Assembly: GCF_046736045.1 (NCBI RefSeq)
Contig: NZ_CP177134.1
Coordinates: forward strand, 1,612,001 to 1,676,000
Reading direction: 5' to 3'
DNA length: 64,000 nt
DNA from: Leptospira_A sp046736045
GTDB taxonomy: Bacteria > Spirochaetota > Leptospiria > Leptospirales > Leptospiraceae
The position numbers and the translations under genes are program-made. The notes beneath the pieces are model-generated. The model was not told the DNA's origin and made no database searches. It saw nothing but the letters and a program-made list of their open reading frames with translations. Shown here piece after piece: positions 26,047 to 36,916 of the stretch (positions are counted from its first letter, which is position 1; each line of letters opens with the position of its first letter).

Positions 26047-27024
26047 ATGTCTATGAAACCAACTAACAAAAATAAATCGAAAACCGCTAAAATGAAATTT
26101 AATTTTTTCAATCTATCATCTCTCGCTCTTCTCTGCCTCGTTCTTCTTTTTGTTTCCGGGGAAATTTCCGCCCATCATACAGGATCGTCTGACAGTCCGA
26201 ATGCGACGGCAAGATTTGTGGATCCGTTCACGGGGAAAAGAGAAAAACCTAGCAACTATTTGGTGATTACCCAGGATTATTATAAATCCACAAGGGAAAA
26301 CAGCAATTTGTATACAACGACTGCATTTGCCGAGATGAATTTTTTCGACGGAAGGTTTGCCCTCAATGCAGCCGTGCCTTGGAATTATTACCAGCAAAGA
26401 AATAGGGAAGATGCGGCAAGGGTAGGAAAGGTGTATATGGGTTTCAAATACCAACCTTTCTTCGATTTGGACAAACCTTATTTTTTTGTCATCGAAGGAT
26501 CTGTTGGTTTCCCTTCCGGCCCTGATACGGATCGGTTTACCGGAGGGGATTATTATGCGGGTGCCGGTTATTTGAAGTTAGGTTATCTTTATGAGAAGTG
26601 GTCGTTTGTAACCAAACTCGGCGGCTTGCAACCGTTGACACGCCCCCAACCGAACAACTTGCAGGACAACGATGGCATTCCCTATTGGCTGCGGCTTCCT
26701 TCGGCAACACCTCCCACGCCCGAGTATGAATTCAAAAAAACAGCGATTTTATCCGCCTATGTTACTTATTACCTGATGCCTGAGCTTTCTTTGTTCACCG
26801 GAATTTTATACCGCAATCCTTATAACGGAGTGGATTTCTCAGCTAGCAAGGATAAGTTGAATCCTCAGTATTTTACAGAAGGTTCCCTCGGTTTCTCATG
26901 GAATTTTTCGGAAAAATACAATTTCAACGTAGCCTACCGTTATCCGTTCCAAAGGGACCGGGATTACAGACTTTATCATTCCGCCTGGACTTTTGCCTTT
27001 TCCATGGAGTGGGGAAGCGATTGA
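26047..27024 (+). CDS. Outer-membrane beta-barrel protein of the MbnP/MbnH operon
   Basis: 325 residues. The signal peptide ends near VSGEISAHHTGSS, leaving a His-His pair at the mature N-terminus. The remainder is alternating aromatic/polar strands (for example YLVITQDYYKSTRENSNLY, FNVAYRYPFQRDRDY) ending in an aromatic-rich strand (WTFAFSMEWGSD), as in phenol/MetA-type outer-membrane transporters. It lies 4 bp after the preceding lipoprotein gene. Proteins of this kind occur beside metal and MbnP/MbnH loci, so a role in passing the metal or its ligand across the outer membrane is likely but unproven. Confidence 0.75.
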   Translation: MSMKPTNKNKSKTAKMKFNFFNLSSLALLCLVLLFVSGEISAHHTGSSDSPNATARFVDPFTGKREKPSNYLVITQDYYKSTRENSNLYTTTAFAEMNFFDGRFALNAAVPWNYYQQRNREDAARVGKVYMGFKYQPFFDLDKPYFFVIEGSVGFPSGPDTDRFTGGDYYAGAGYLKLGYLYEKWSFVTKLGGLQPLTRPQPNNLQDNDGIPYWLRLPSATPPTPEYEFKKTAILSAYVTYYLMPELSLFTGILYRNPYNGVDFSASKDKLNPQYFTEGSLGFSWNFSEKYNFNVAYRYPFQRDRDYRLYHSAWTFAFSMEWGSD

Positions 27025-27094
27025 CAGTAGGAGCCGGATTTCTACTCTGCAAGGAAATCGCTTAAAATAGAGAAATCCATTAAAAGGTAATCAC

Positions 27095-28342
27095 ATGAGT
27101 AACGTTGAAATCGTACCAGTTGGAGAACTTCCACCAGTCGGAGTTGTTCCGAAAAAAATGCACGCGCAGGTCATTCGTCCTGAACGCTACGGGGAACCAA
27201 CCAAGTCCTTTCAAACCGAAGTAATCGATGTTCCGGAAATTGCACCTAATGAAGTGCTAGTTGCTGTTATGGCGGCAGGTGTAAATTATAATAACGTATG
27301 GGCAGCCCTCGGTTATCCGGTGGATGTCATTGGTGCCAGAAACAAAAAAGGCGAACCTGAAAAGTTTCATATCGGCGGATCGGATGCATCCGGTATCGTT
27401 TATAAAGTCGGATCAGAAGTTAAAAATGTTAAAGTAGGCGATGAAGTTGTTGTTCATTGTGCGATGTGGGATCCGAAAGATCCTTGGGTCGTTGCAGGAA
27501 AAGACCCGATGTTCGCACCGAGCCAAATCATTTGGGGATACGAATCCAACTGGGGATCTTTCGCACAATTTTGCAAAGTTCAGGATCACCAATGTCTACC
27601 TCGCCCTCAACATTTAACTTGGGAAGCTTCCGCAGCATATATGTTAGTTGCCGCTACCGCTTATCGTATGTTACATCATTGGAAGCCGAATGATGTCCAA
27701 CCGGGTGATGTAGTTCTTATTTGGGGTGGAGCAGGCGGACTCGGAGCTATGGCGATTCAAATCGTAAAAGCTGCGGGCGGAATTCCCATCGCAGTCGTAT
27801 CTTCCGACGATAAAATTGATTTTTGTAAAAACCTAGGCGCAGCCGGTGTGATCAACCGTAACAAATTCAAACATTGGGGTGCCATTACTTCCGAGATCAA
27901 CAAACCGGAAGTATTCGGCCAATGGACCAAAGATGCCCGCGAATTCGGTAAAGCAATCTGGGATATTGCAGGCAAAGGCAAAAACCCTCAAATCGTTTTC
28001 GAACATCCGGGTGAAAGCACTCTTCCTACTTCCACATTTGTTTGTGAAACAGGCGGTATGGTTGTGATTTGTGCGGGAACTTCCGGTTTCAATGCAACAT
28101 CTGACCTTCGTTATCTGTGGATGAGACAAAAACGTCTGCAAGGTTCTCATTTCGCGAACGACGATAATTGCCGCGACCTGAACAATCTTGTGATCCAAAA
28201 GAAAGTCGACCCGGTTCTTGCAAAAACTTACGAGTTCAACCAAACGGCGGAATGCCATCAGTTGATGCGTGAAAACAAACACCCTGCCGGAAACATGTCG
28301 ATCCTTGTCGGAGCAAAAACCACAGGCCTTGGTGCCAAATAA
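27095..28342 (+). CDS. ccrA: Crotonyl-CoA carboxylase/reductase
   Basis: 415 residues, the size of Ccr. The GroES-like domain starts with MHAQVIRPERYGEPTKSF and VMAAGVNYNNVWAALGYPVD (about 57-76), which is specific to the Ccr branch of MDR enzymes. The Rossmann motif is VLIWGGAGGLGAMAIQIVKAAGG (about 207-229). Later blocks (IVFEHPGESTLPTSTFVC; HFANDDNCRDLNNLV) match Ccr rather than acrylyl-CoA reductase. It reductively carboxylates crotonyl-CoA to ethylmalonyl-CoA with NADPH and CO2. It has its own Shine-Dalgarno (AAAAGGTAA) and is followed by repeat copy D. Confidence 0.94.
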   Translation: MSNVEIVPVGELPPVGVVPKKMHAQVIRPERYGEPTKSFQTEVIDVPEIAPNEVLVAVMAAGVNYNNVWAALGYPVDVIGARNKKGEPEKFHIGGSDASGIVYKVGSEVKNVKVGDEVVVHCAMWDPKDPWVVAGKDPMFAPSQIIWGYESNWGSFAQFCKVQDHQCLPRPQHLTWEASAAYMLVAATAYRMLHHWKPNDVQPGDVVLIWGGAGGLGAMAIQIVKAAGGIPIAVVSSDDKIDFCKNLGAAGVINRNKFKHWGAITSEINKPEVFGQWTKDAREFGKAIWDIAGKGKNPQIVFEHPGESTLPTSTFVCETGGMVVICAGTSGFNATSDLRYLWMRQKRLQGSHFANDDNCRDLNNLVIQKKVDPVLAKTYEFNQTAECHQLMRENKHPAGNMSILVGAKTTGLGAK

Positions 28343-28359
28343 ACTAACTTAGGTTATCT

Positions 28360-28655
28360 GGGCGCCTCTCCCACCATTGGATAGAAAATTTACCTCTAAC
28401 CAGTTAGGTGGGAGACCGGGCTCTTTGCTCCAATCTTTCCCTTCGGGAAAGGATTTCCGCTGCGATCCCTTGCGCGGGGAGAAAGAATAGTGTATGTGAC
28501 ATAATTTGTGAGAATATTAAAATCCCCCACCCCGTTTAGGGTTGGGGGGTGTGGCTCGTGGGCTTGCAAGCAATCACCTAACACAAAACCCCAATTCCGT
28601 CTACCGGTTTCGCCAAACGTTGAAATTTTTTCGAAAAAAGTTCGCCTTTTTGCCT
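28360..28655 (+). repeat. Dispersed repeat family, copy D
   Basis: Occupies almost the whole gap between the convergent ccrA and galE genes. It opens with GGCGCCTCTCCCAC. The core at 28416-28477 has the standard hairpin arms around CTTCGG, a UUCG-type loop. A second hairpin of C-run and G-run arms (about 28523-28550) follows, and the copy ends with AGTTCGCCTTTTTGCC (28639-28654). It aligns with inverted copy B over nearly its full length. A 62-codon minus-strand frame inside it is repeat-borne. Confidence 0.85.
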
Positions 28656-28678
28656 TCGCCGCTTCGGCCTTTCTGTTT

Positions 28679-29647
28679 TTAAAGGCTTCGGTACAATTCC
28701 CACATGCTGGAAAGCAAAGTATCTGCCTCGCTGTAAACGGGTTTCCAGCTTAAAAGAGATCTCGCTTTGGCGGAAGAGGCGAGCAGTTTGGCCGGATCAC
28801 CCGGGCGTCGCCCTACGATTTTATGTGCAATCGGTTTCCCCACTACTTTTTCGGCAAGAGTTGTCATCTCTTTGACGGAATAGCCGGATTCGGAACCCAG
28901 ATTGACCGTCAAACTCTCGTTTGTTTCCATTATTTGTTTCAATGCCAAAACATGTGCCGTTGCAAGATCCGATACATGGATATAATCTCTAACACAAGTT
29001 CCGTCCGGAGTTTCGTAATCTTCTCCGTAAATTTCAAAACTTTGACGCAAGCCGGAAGCTACTTCCATAATGATCGGCAAAAGATTGGCAGGCGATTTTT
29101 CGATTCCGCGAATTCTTCCTTTCGTATCATATCCGGCAGCATTGAAATAACGCAACGATGCGGACTTTAAACCTTTGAGTTGATCAAACCAACGCAAGTT
29201 TTCTTCGATGCAAAGTTTCGTATAACCGTAGTAATTCTCCGGTGAAAGGGGATGTTTTTCGTCCAAAGGTAAATACTGGGGAGTTCCATACACTGCTGCA
29301 GAGGAAGAAAATACAATGTATTTGCATCCGTGATCCAGCATAGCAGAGATTAGCTGGAAAGTTCCGTTTAGATTGTTGAGAGTGTATTTCGAAGGGTTGG
29401 TCATGGACTCTCCCGCAGCTTTCCATGCGGCAAAATGAAAAACCGCATCTACTGGACGGGAAAATACTTCTCTTAGGACATTCGGATCCTGGATATGGCC
29501 TCGGATGAATTCATTTCCGGGAAACAGATTGGTTTCGTTTCCATTTGCCATATCATCCACAACCAGGATGTTATGACCGAGTTCCATTAATTCTAAAACG
29601 ACATGGCTGCCAATATAACCGGCGCCACCGGTTACCAATACTCTCAT
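28679..29647 (-). CDS. galE: UDP-glucose 4-epimerase
   Basis: 322 residues. The Rossmann start is VLVTGGAGYIGSHVVLELMELGH (about 3-25). The catalytic SSSAAVYG (about 120-127) and YGYTKLCIEE (Tyr-X3-Lys, about 149-158) follow the short-chain dehydrogenase pattern. The GalE-type ANLLPIIMEVASG and GTCVRDYIHVSDLATAHV (about 215-232) blocks follow. It interconverts UDP-glucose and UDP-galactose (or the HexNAc forms) for envelope polysaccharide. The start codon overlaps the lpxA stop by 4 bp (ATGA arrangement), so the two are translationally coupled. Confidence 0.94.
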   Translation of the reverse strand: MRVLVTGGAGYIGSHVVLELMELGHNILVVDDMANGNETNLFPGNEFIRGHIQDPNVLREVFSRPVDAVFHFAAWKAAGESMTNPSKYTLNNLNGTFQLISAMLDHGCKYIVFSSSAAVYGTPQYLPLDEKHPLSPENYYGYTKLCIEENLRWFDQLKGLKSASLRYFNAAGYDTKGRIRGIEKSPANLLPIIMEVASGLRQSFEIYGEDYETPDGTCVRDYIHVSDLATAHVLALKQIMETNESLTVNLGSESGYSVKEMTTLAEKVVGKPIAHKIVGRRPGDPAKLLASSAKARSLLSWKPVYSEADTLLSSMWELYRSL

Positions 29648-30450
29648 TCTTCCGAACTACCGCCGCCTACAGCTCTATGGTCTGTAATTCCACGTTTACC
29701 GGATTCAAAAAAATCGATGATATATTGTACTTCAGGGATCGGATTGGAATCTTTTTTAAGTTCCGTTAGCGCTTGTTTTGTGTTAAAGCCGCTATGGTAT
29801 ATGATTTTATATGTTTTTTTTATCGCATTACGAACGTCAGAAGATAAGCCCGCTCTTTTTAGTCCCACGGAATTGAGTCCGATGACTGAGGCAGGGTTTC
29901 CATCAACCGTGCTATAAGGAGGTACGTCTTTTACCACTTTGGCGAGACCTGCAATCATTGAATAATCTCCCACTCGTGCAAATTGATGCACGCCTACAAG
30001 TCCGGAGATAAAAACTTTATTTCCTACTACTACGTGACCTGCCAGCATACTGCTTTGTACGATGATATTATCATCTCCGATGATTACGTCATGAGCGACA
30101 TGGATATTTCCCATCAGGAAGTTATTGTTTCCTATTTTTGTAGCCTCGCCTTCTTTTGTTCCTCTATGAAAGACACAATTTTCACGAATTGTATTATGAT
30201 CGCCTATTTCCAAATATGTTTTGGTTTCCGGCTTGAATGATAAATCCTGGGGGATTCCACCTAGTGCAACACCGGAATAGATTTTATTGAATTTGCCGAT
30301 GTATGTTCCTGAATAAATTCTTATGTTGGAATCAAGAACTGTTCCCTCTCCGATTTTTACGTCTTTATCGATAACGCAAAATGGACCTACTTCCACGGAT
30401 TCGTGGAGCTCTGCTTTCGGATCAATAATTGCTGTGGGGTGAATCTTCAT
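29644..30450 (-). CDS. lpxA: UDP-N-acetylglucosamine acyltransferase
   Basis: 268 residues, matching LpxA length. The left-handed beta-helix hexapeptide repeats run from HPTAIIDPKAELHESVEVGPFCVI (3-26) to about residue 185. NFLMGNIHVAHDVIIGDD (about 112-129) contains the active-site His region, and GLVGVHQFARVGDYSMIAG (about 154-172) is the LpxA-specific HQFxRVG block. The C-terminal helices bind acyl-ACP. It carries out the first step of lipid A synthesis. The gene is upstream of and coupled to galE. Confidence 0.95.
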   Translation of the reverse strand: MKIHPTAIIDPKAELHESVEVGPFCVIDKDVKIGEGTVLDSNIRIYSGTYIGKFNKIYSGVALGGIPQDLSFKPETKTYLEIGDHNTIRENCVFHRGTKEGEATKIGNNNFLMGNIHVAHDVIIGDDNIIVQSSMLAGHVVVGNKVFISGLVGVHQFARVGDYSMIAGLAKVVKDVPPYSTVDGNPASVIGLNSVGLKRAGLSSDVRNAIKKTYKIIYHSGFNTKQALTELKKDSNPIPEVQYIIDFFESGKRGITDHRAVGGGSSEE

Positions 30451-30539
30451 GTAAGATCAGAAAAAACTCCTCCAAGGCAACTGCAAAGGATTTTTTGAAA
30501 AAGTAATTTACAACTGAGTTCTTGGAGAAACTAAATGGG

Positions 30540-30905
30540 ATGCTAACGGAGTCCCAATTGAACGTTGACTGGTCCAGAATAGAATCTCTTGTCGATATTA
30601 ACGATCCTGAAGACCAAGCATGGTTGAAGGATATGATAGCTTCCTTATTGGAAAATATGTCGGTCCGAATGCAGAATTTAAGCCAATTGGTTGAGTCCAA
30701 ACAAGCTAAAGAACTCCAGGCAGAGTTGCACCAGATCAAAGGTGTCGCTGCCAACTTCGGTCTTGCCGCGATGTCCAAGCTCGTGGTGGAAGCGGAAGCC
30801 AAAGTCAAAGAAGGCGACATGGAAGGATCGGTTTCTCTTTCCATTCAGGTTCCTCCCGTTTGGGAAGAAACCAAAAAAGAACTTCAGGCGAAGTTCGGTA
30901 GCTGA
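30540..30905 (+). CDS. Hpt (histidine phosphotransfer) domain protein
   Basis: 121 residues from the ATG at 30540, preferred because GGAG lies 12 bp upstream; a TTG at 30522 would add six residues. The four-helix Hpt bundle has the phospho-acceptor motif ELHQIKGVAANFGLAAMSKLV (His at about 68 from this start), followed by VVEAEAKVKEGD. It relays phosphate between a hybrid histidine kinase and a response regulator. No kinase is adjacent, so it is an orphan Hpt. It diverges from lpxA and converges on the GT-like gene. Confidence 0.88.
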   Translation: MLTESQLNVDWSRIESLVDINDPEDQAWLKDMIASLLENMSVRMQNLSQLVESKQAKELQAELHQIKGVAANFGLAAMSKLVVEAEAKVKEGDMEGSVSLSIQVPPVWEETKKELQAKFGS

Positions 30906-30909
30906 TCTT

Positions 30910-32316
30910 TTATTTGATAAATTTTTCCACCATCTCGACTGCCACCTTGCTCCCGTTATAGATCCCATCTTCGGAACTTTTAATCACTCTTTCGTTCATC
31001 CGCAACAGTGGTTCTTCCGAACTGGCAAAAATTCCGAGCAAGTCGGCAGCATGTTCCGGTTCCCTGCATTCCACAGTTCCTTCTCCCAATTCCAAAGAAC
31101 GGGAGACGGAACCTGCTTCATGATCTCCGACCCTTCTGATAAATAATTTGGGAATAGGATAAAAAGCAAGTTCGGACGGTTTTGTTACTAAAACATCCGC
31201 AAGCCGAATCAATTTTTCCGTAGCGGAAAATGCTTCCGTATGATTTGAAAAATTGAACAAAACAACTGAAGGCAATTTATCTTTTTCTTCTTCTTTAAAA
31301 GAAGATATGCTGATGAATTTTTTCAAATCTTCCCAATTCAAAATGGATTCGTAAGGAATCTTTTCCGAGTTTAAATACGATTCCAAACCATTCAATACTT
31401 TGTTATGATCACCGGTATTGATCCAAAAATAACATTTTTTATCCAATAGGTTGTGCTTTGTTAGATGGATCAATTCCTTGATATACCCTTTTTGCGCGCC
31501 CGCTCCTCCGATAGGAATGAGAAATCTTCTTCTTTTTTTATAGGTGATTCGTTTGATTCTTGCTTCCGAATCGCTAATTGCATTTTTTGCGATATCTTCG
31601 GAAACCCAGTGACCTGCTACGGACAAATTTTTCTTTGGAACTCCCATTTCCAAAAACTTCATATAACAGGAAGGGCTTTGTACTAAATTAAGCGCTCCGG
31701 GAACTAATAGATAGTATTGAGGGTGGTTATCACAGATTAGGTGGACTACATTTTTGAATCCGGAAGCAACTGCAATCTGTCCGTTCAGAGGGTGAGTGGA
31801 AATTACCGGATTGTCTTTGGGAAGATTTTGCATGATATTTTTGTAAGAGTCTGCAAGTGAAACGGATAACTCTAGTGAGGTGAGATTTCCCTGTTTTAAA
31901 AACTGCCCCCAAGCCCATTCTGCAGCGCCCCCCAGGTCTGTGGAAAGACGACTCAAATAACTGTAAGAGCTATCAATATCGGAAATCGCCTTCGCTTCGT
32001 TGGATTCTATGGCGAGTAAGTCATGCAAATAAGTGGGAATCTTTTTTGCGAGAGAATGGGAATAAACAGATAAGGCCATTCTATGATGTCCGTATCCCAT
32101 TCGTATGGAACCTACAATCAGTCCCGATGCAACCGGCGATTTTCCACTGGTGCTGATGAGTCCAAGGCCCGGATAAAGAGCTGAGTTATCCGAACTGAGA
32201 GGAATCGGCCTATCCGGTAGGATCGAATATTTTTTTCGGAGTATGGTAGAAACAAGCCCTGTCATTTGTTTGGATAAAAATCCAGTGCTCAGTCCGAAAA
32301 GTGGTTCCTCATTCAT
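30910..32316 (-). CDS. GT-B-like (MurG/MGDG-synthase-type) protein, unassigned
   Basis: About 468 residues from the ATG at 32316; a longer frame from a TTG at 32385 would run into the thiolase promoter region. SIRMGYGHHRMALSVYSHSL (about 69-88) resembles the N-terminal glycine-rich loop and following helix of MurG-type glycosyltransferases. The C-terminal ADVLVTKPSELAFYPIPKLF resembles their nucleotide-sugar segment with a KP-S/G-E element. The central KKRRRFLIPIGGAGAQKGY starts the second Rossmann domain. A sugar donor and acceptor cannot be named. It is divergent from the thiolase gene. Confidence 0.65.
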   Translation of the reverse strand: MNEEPLFGLSTGFLSKQMTGLVSTILRKKYSILPDRPIPLSSDNSALYPGLGLISTSGKSPVASGLIVGSIRMGYGHHRMALSVYSHSLAKKIPTYLHDLLAIESNEAKAISDIDSSYSYLSRLSTDLGGAAEWAWGQFLKQGNLTSLELSVSLADSYKNIMQNLPKDNPVISTHPLNGQIAVASGFKNVVHLICDNHPQYYLLVPGALNLVQSPSCYMKFLEMGVPKKNLSVAGHWVSEDIAKNAISDSEARIKRITYKKRRRFLIPIGGAGAQKGYIKELIHLTKHNLLDKKCYFWINTGDHNKVLNGLESYLNSEKIPYESILNWEDLKKFISISSFKEEEKDKLPSVVLFNFSNHTEAFSATEKLIRLADVLVTKPSELAFYPIPKLFIRRVGDHEAGSVSRSLELGEGTVECREPEHAADLLGIFASSEEPLLRMNERVIKSSEDGIYNGSKVAVEMVEKFIK

Positions 32317-32405
32317 GCAAGGAAGGTTAAGTCTTAATTTTTTAGTTTCAAGTGAAATTTGAATTCTTAGCTGACAATTGCTCAAATTTATAAGTTTTTG
32401 GTTTC

Positions 32406-33586
<1,181 letters not shown>

Positions 33587-33587
<1 letters not shown>

Positions 33588-35197
33588 TGTATTTATTGCT
33601 CCCGGGAAGACACCATTTACTCACAAGATTTCAACATGAATATCTTTCCATGCTGGGAAAAGAGGGGCTTTGGGGAGCAATTGACATTCACGGTAAAGAG
33701 CTTGAAATCAAAGAAAAGGTAACGGCAGTTATATTTGCCGTTACCTCTGCCAATCATAATTCCACAAGAAGAAATCCTCTCCCCCTCTACCAAAGAGCAA
33801 TGATGATCCAGGATTTTTCTTCCGATCTGGGATATTCTTCCTACGTAGTTCCCATTGACGATGTTGGTTTTTCCGAACATTTCGGACAATATACGATCAA
33901 AAAAATAGAAGCGGAAACGGACGGATTGCTTCAATTGAATCCTAACAATACGATCGTATTGTGTTCTACGCCTGTTGTAGAGTTATACGAAGATTTGGGG
34001 TATCGCATTTTGCCTGTAGAAAAAATTCCGGGCAAAAAAGAAGAGTATCTGACCAAACTTCCCTGGCAGATCATAGAAGGGATTGTTTCGGACAATCGTT
34101 CCATTGATCAGCATTCCGAATATATCAATTACGTTCATCCTGCCAGCAAACGATTATGGAAAGAATACGGAGTAGTGGAAAAGGTTCGGCTTTTATTTTC
34201 CGATGCAGTCGTCGGAGATGACGGGGATTTGACTGAGACTCGAAATTATAATTCTTACGTCCGGGAAATGGACGAGATCGCAGAACTGAAGTTCAACGAG
34301 ACAAGAGATTTTATCCGCCCGGGAAGGATCGGCGATATAGGTTGTGCGGTCGGTTCCTGGATCAAACTTGCTACCGAACAGCCAAGCCTTGCTGAAAGTG
34401 ATTTTTACGGAGTGGAGATCGCGCGTAAACTTTACGATATTTGCCATCAGAGAAAAGAAAACGGTGACTTTCAAAATACGAATGTATTCTTTCTCAGAAA
34501 GAACGCGGTCACCGGACTTGTTTTTCAGAAAAGTTCTATGAAGACGATTCATACTTCTTCTTTGACTCATGAAATAGAGTCGTATACCGGCAGGAAAAAT
34601 CTATTGGGCTTCATTCAAAACAGATACGAAGAACTTGCCTTAGGCGGTGTTTGGATCAACCGTGATGTGGTTGGGCCGGAAGATAAGGAAAAGGAAGTTT
34701 ATCTTTGGTTGGATGAAAAGAATGGAGTCGGTCATTCGGATGAAAAGACTTTTTCTTCCAAAGAGGAAAAGAAAGAATATTTGGATTCTTTATCCACATA
34801 TTCCCGGTTTTTTTATTTCCAAAGGGATTTTAGAAAGGAACAAAATTATAATTTGAAATATACGTTGAGAACTTTAGAAGGAAAATCATTTTTGGTTCTC
34901 GCTTTAAAGGATGCTTGCGAATATCTTTCTAAAAAAGATTATACGGACAATTGGGACAGCGAAATGCACGAATCCTTTTGTTATTGGTCTTTTTCCGAAT
35001 GGAAGAGCGCTCTTGAACAAGTCGGATTTAAAATTCAAAATTCTTCCCGAGCGTATGTCAATCCTTGGATCATAGAAAACCGTTATCAGAATCAATCTGA
35101 AATTTGGGAAGCCGGTTCGGTTTCCGTCAATGCACTTTCCGATTTGAAACCTGTTCCTTGGCCTGTTACCAATATGCTTCTGGTTGCAGTGAAGTAA
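33587..35197 (+). CDS. Nucleotidyltransferase-like/SAM-methyltransferase fusion protein
   Basis: 536 residues. The N-terminus (about 1-150) looks like an NMNAT-type nucleotidyltransferase: PGRHHLLTRFQHEYL stands in for the GRFxPxHxGH loop, and TRRNPLPLYQRAMMI resembles the ENPFTxxERxxMI element. The C-terminal half (about 205-400) is a class I SAM methyltransferase with motif I IGDIGCAVGSWIKLA (about 246-260). The two-domain arrangement is unusual. It is translationally coupled to the thiolase (overlapping stop/start), which does not itself reveal the substrate. Confidence 0.75.
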
Positions 35198-35222
35198 GTA
35201 CCAGTAAACAAAAATTAGGTTA

Positions 35223-36839
35223 TCATTCTAGTCTGGAAAAACGATCCGGTGTCATGGTTCCCGTCCAAAAGTTGGCTTGGAGTTGAAAGTAAGCGACATT
35301 ATCTCTTATATCCACCGATTCTCCGGTAATCGCCGTTTTATGCATCTTGTCATGAAACACTTGGTAAAAGATCTGTGCCTTAAACACGTGTTTGTCGCCA
35401 AACAGATTCAAACCCAGCCAATACGAACGGAATGTTTCTCCCGGTTCCAGGCTTTTGTTCCAATTGAGATCCGCCTGCAGATAATCGAACCTGGTAATCG
35501 GCATAATAAATTTACCTCCACCTAATGGAACCACATAACCTACAGTAAACTGATAACCTTTTTCATGTTGTGGTGCCGCAGAACCTGTAAAAACGGAATA
35601 GGCACCGTTTGTATACAAACCATGAGTCGTGAAAGTAAAATCATAAGTATGTGCGATCATTCCCAATTTTGGTCGGGAAGGACTTGTTTTGTTGATGGAA
35701 GGATCGCTGTATGGCGATGCGGGATCTCCTCCGTCTCTGGTTGTTTGGTAAGCGAGCAAACTGGGTTGAGTCATTCCTGCCGGGTAATAATCAGGGTTAA
35801 ACGGAGAAGGGACTTTTACATTTTGCATGCTTGCAAATGCAGTACCTAATGAAAGTTTGGTGTCTCTTTGAAAAATTTCTTCTCCTTCGATCCAACCTAA
35901 ATCCTTTCCGTCTTTTTCCAATCCTCCTAAAGGATTCCATTGCAATCTTCCGTAATAAGCGGGAGAAAGCAGTTTGGGCGCATTCGGTCTTTCATCCGCA
36001 AGATCCACTCTTCTTCCGTATCCGTAATCACCCGGGCCGCCATGGCCGTTCCCCACCATAAAATGACCGGTTAACAGGCGTTCCCATTTTTCATTGATCG
36101 GTTTTAGTAAATGGGAAGTTACGCTCACTCCCGTATCGAACTGAGGCAAAACCAAAGTCGACATGGATCGTTCAATATTTGTTAGGTTGGCGGAACTCAT
36201 GATGTATTCTCTTTGAAAAGGAACGTGAACGGTTCCGAATGTGACCTTGGTTCTCATAATGGGAAGATTGAGAGTGATCCCTGCTTCCTGGATGATGCCT
36301 CTGGAACTCGCAAGACTTACGTCTTTTACATTTCCGGATGCAGAGTCTTTTGTGACTCGAAGGAAAGAATTGCTCATTGCATTTTCGAGCCTTAGGTTGG
36401 CGAAACCACCCCACCATTTATTTCCTTCGTAAATAAATCCCAAACGAAGTCGTCGGAAGTTCCAATCCACCGCGCTATAGTCATCTCTTCCATTTGCATA
36501 CACGGAACCGGATTGGCCGGAGATCCCTCTGAATTGTACTCTGCCGGAGATAGTAAGCTTTTCGTTTACAGGTTCATCCGGTCTGTTCGCAAATCCGCTG
36601 GTTGGTTCCGGAACTTTTACAGTATAGTCTTGGTTTTCCAGAACGACTTTCTTTCTGTTTGTGCCCGGTGTGGAAAATAATTGTCCTGTTGCTTCATCAA
36701 TATAGAGTTCTTTGATTCTGGCAGGAGGGTTTTCGTCTTTGATTTGTTTGTTGGTTTCTTCCGCAGTGAACGGATGAACTTGCAGAATGGAAATAGTTAG
36801 GATTACAAATAAGGTCTGTTTTGAGATAGAGTTTTTCAT
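35223..36839 (-). CDS. OprP/OprO-like phosphate-selective porin
   Basis: 538 residues. A signal peptide (about 1-26) is followed by a hydrophilic lead with the motif YIDEATGQLFSTPG, then a 16-strand-type barrel from about residue 90: KLTISGRVQFRGISG, AVDWNFRRLRLGFIYEGNKWWGGFANLRLEN (about 125-155) and a final aromatic strand NVAYFQLQANFWTGTM. The RRLRLGFxG-type second strand is typical of the phosphate/polyphosphate-selective porin family. It probably admits phosphate or other anions. Three TTAC direct repeats at 11-bp spacing lie 80-105 bp upstream. Confidence 0.85.
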   Translation of the reverse strand: MKNSISKQTLFVILTISILQVHPFTAEETNKQIKDENPPARIKELYIDEATGQLFSTPGTNRKKVVLENQDYTVKVPEPTSGFANRPDEPVNEKLTISGRVQFRGISGQSGSVYANGRDDYSAVDWNFRRLRLGFIYEGNKWWGGFANLRLENAMSNSFLRVTKDSASGNVKDVSLASSRGIIQEAGITLNLPIMRTKVTFGTVHVPFQREYIMSSANLTNIERSMSTLVLPQFDTGVSVTSHLLKPINEKWERLLTGHFMVGNGHGGPGDYGYGRRVDLADERPNAPKLLSPAYYGRLQWNPLGGLEKDGKDLGWIEGEEIFQRDTKLSLGTAFASMQNVKVPSPFNPDYYPAGMTQPSLLAYQTTRDGGDPASPYSDPSINKTSPSRPKLGMIAHTYDFTFTTHGLYTNGAYSVFTGSAAPQHEKGYQFTVGYVVPLGGGKFIMPITRFDYLQADLNWNKSLEPGETFRSYWLGLNLFGDKHVFKAQIFYQVFHDKMHKTAITGESVDIRDNVAYFQLQANFWTGTMTPDRFSRLE

Positions 36840-36916
36840 TTCGGTTACATTTCTCTAAGATTTCCATGGAAATTCTGAATTTCATGGCTTTGTATTAGAA
36901 ATGTAACCTGGTATTG

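Noticed and set aside
28396..28584. 62-codon minus-strand frame in the ccrA-galE gap
   Set aside because: Read from repeat copy D, as for the frames in copies A and B.
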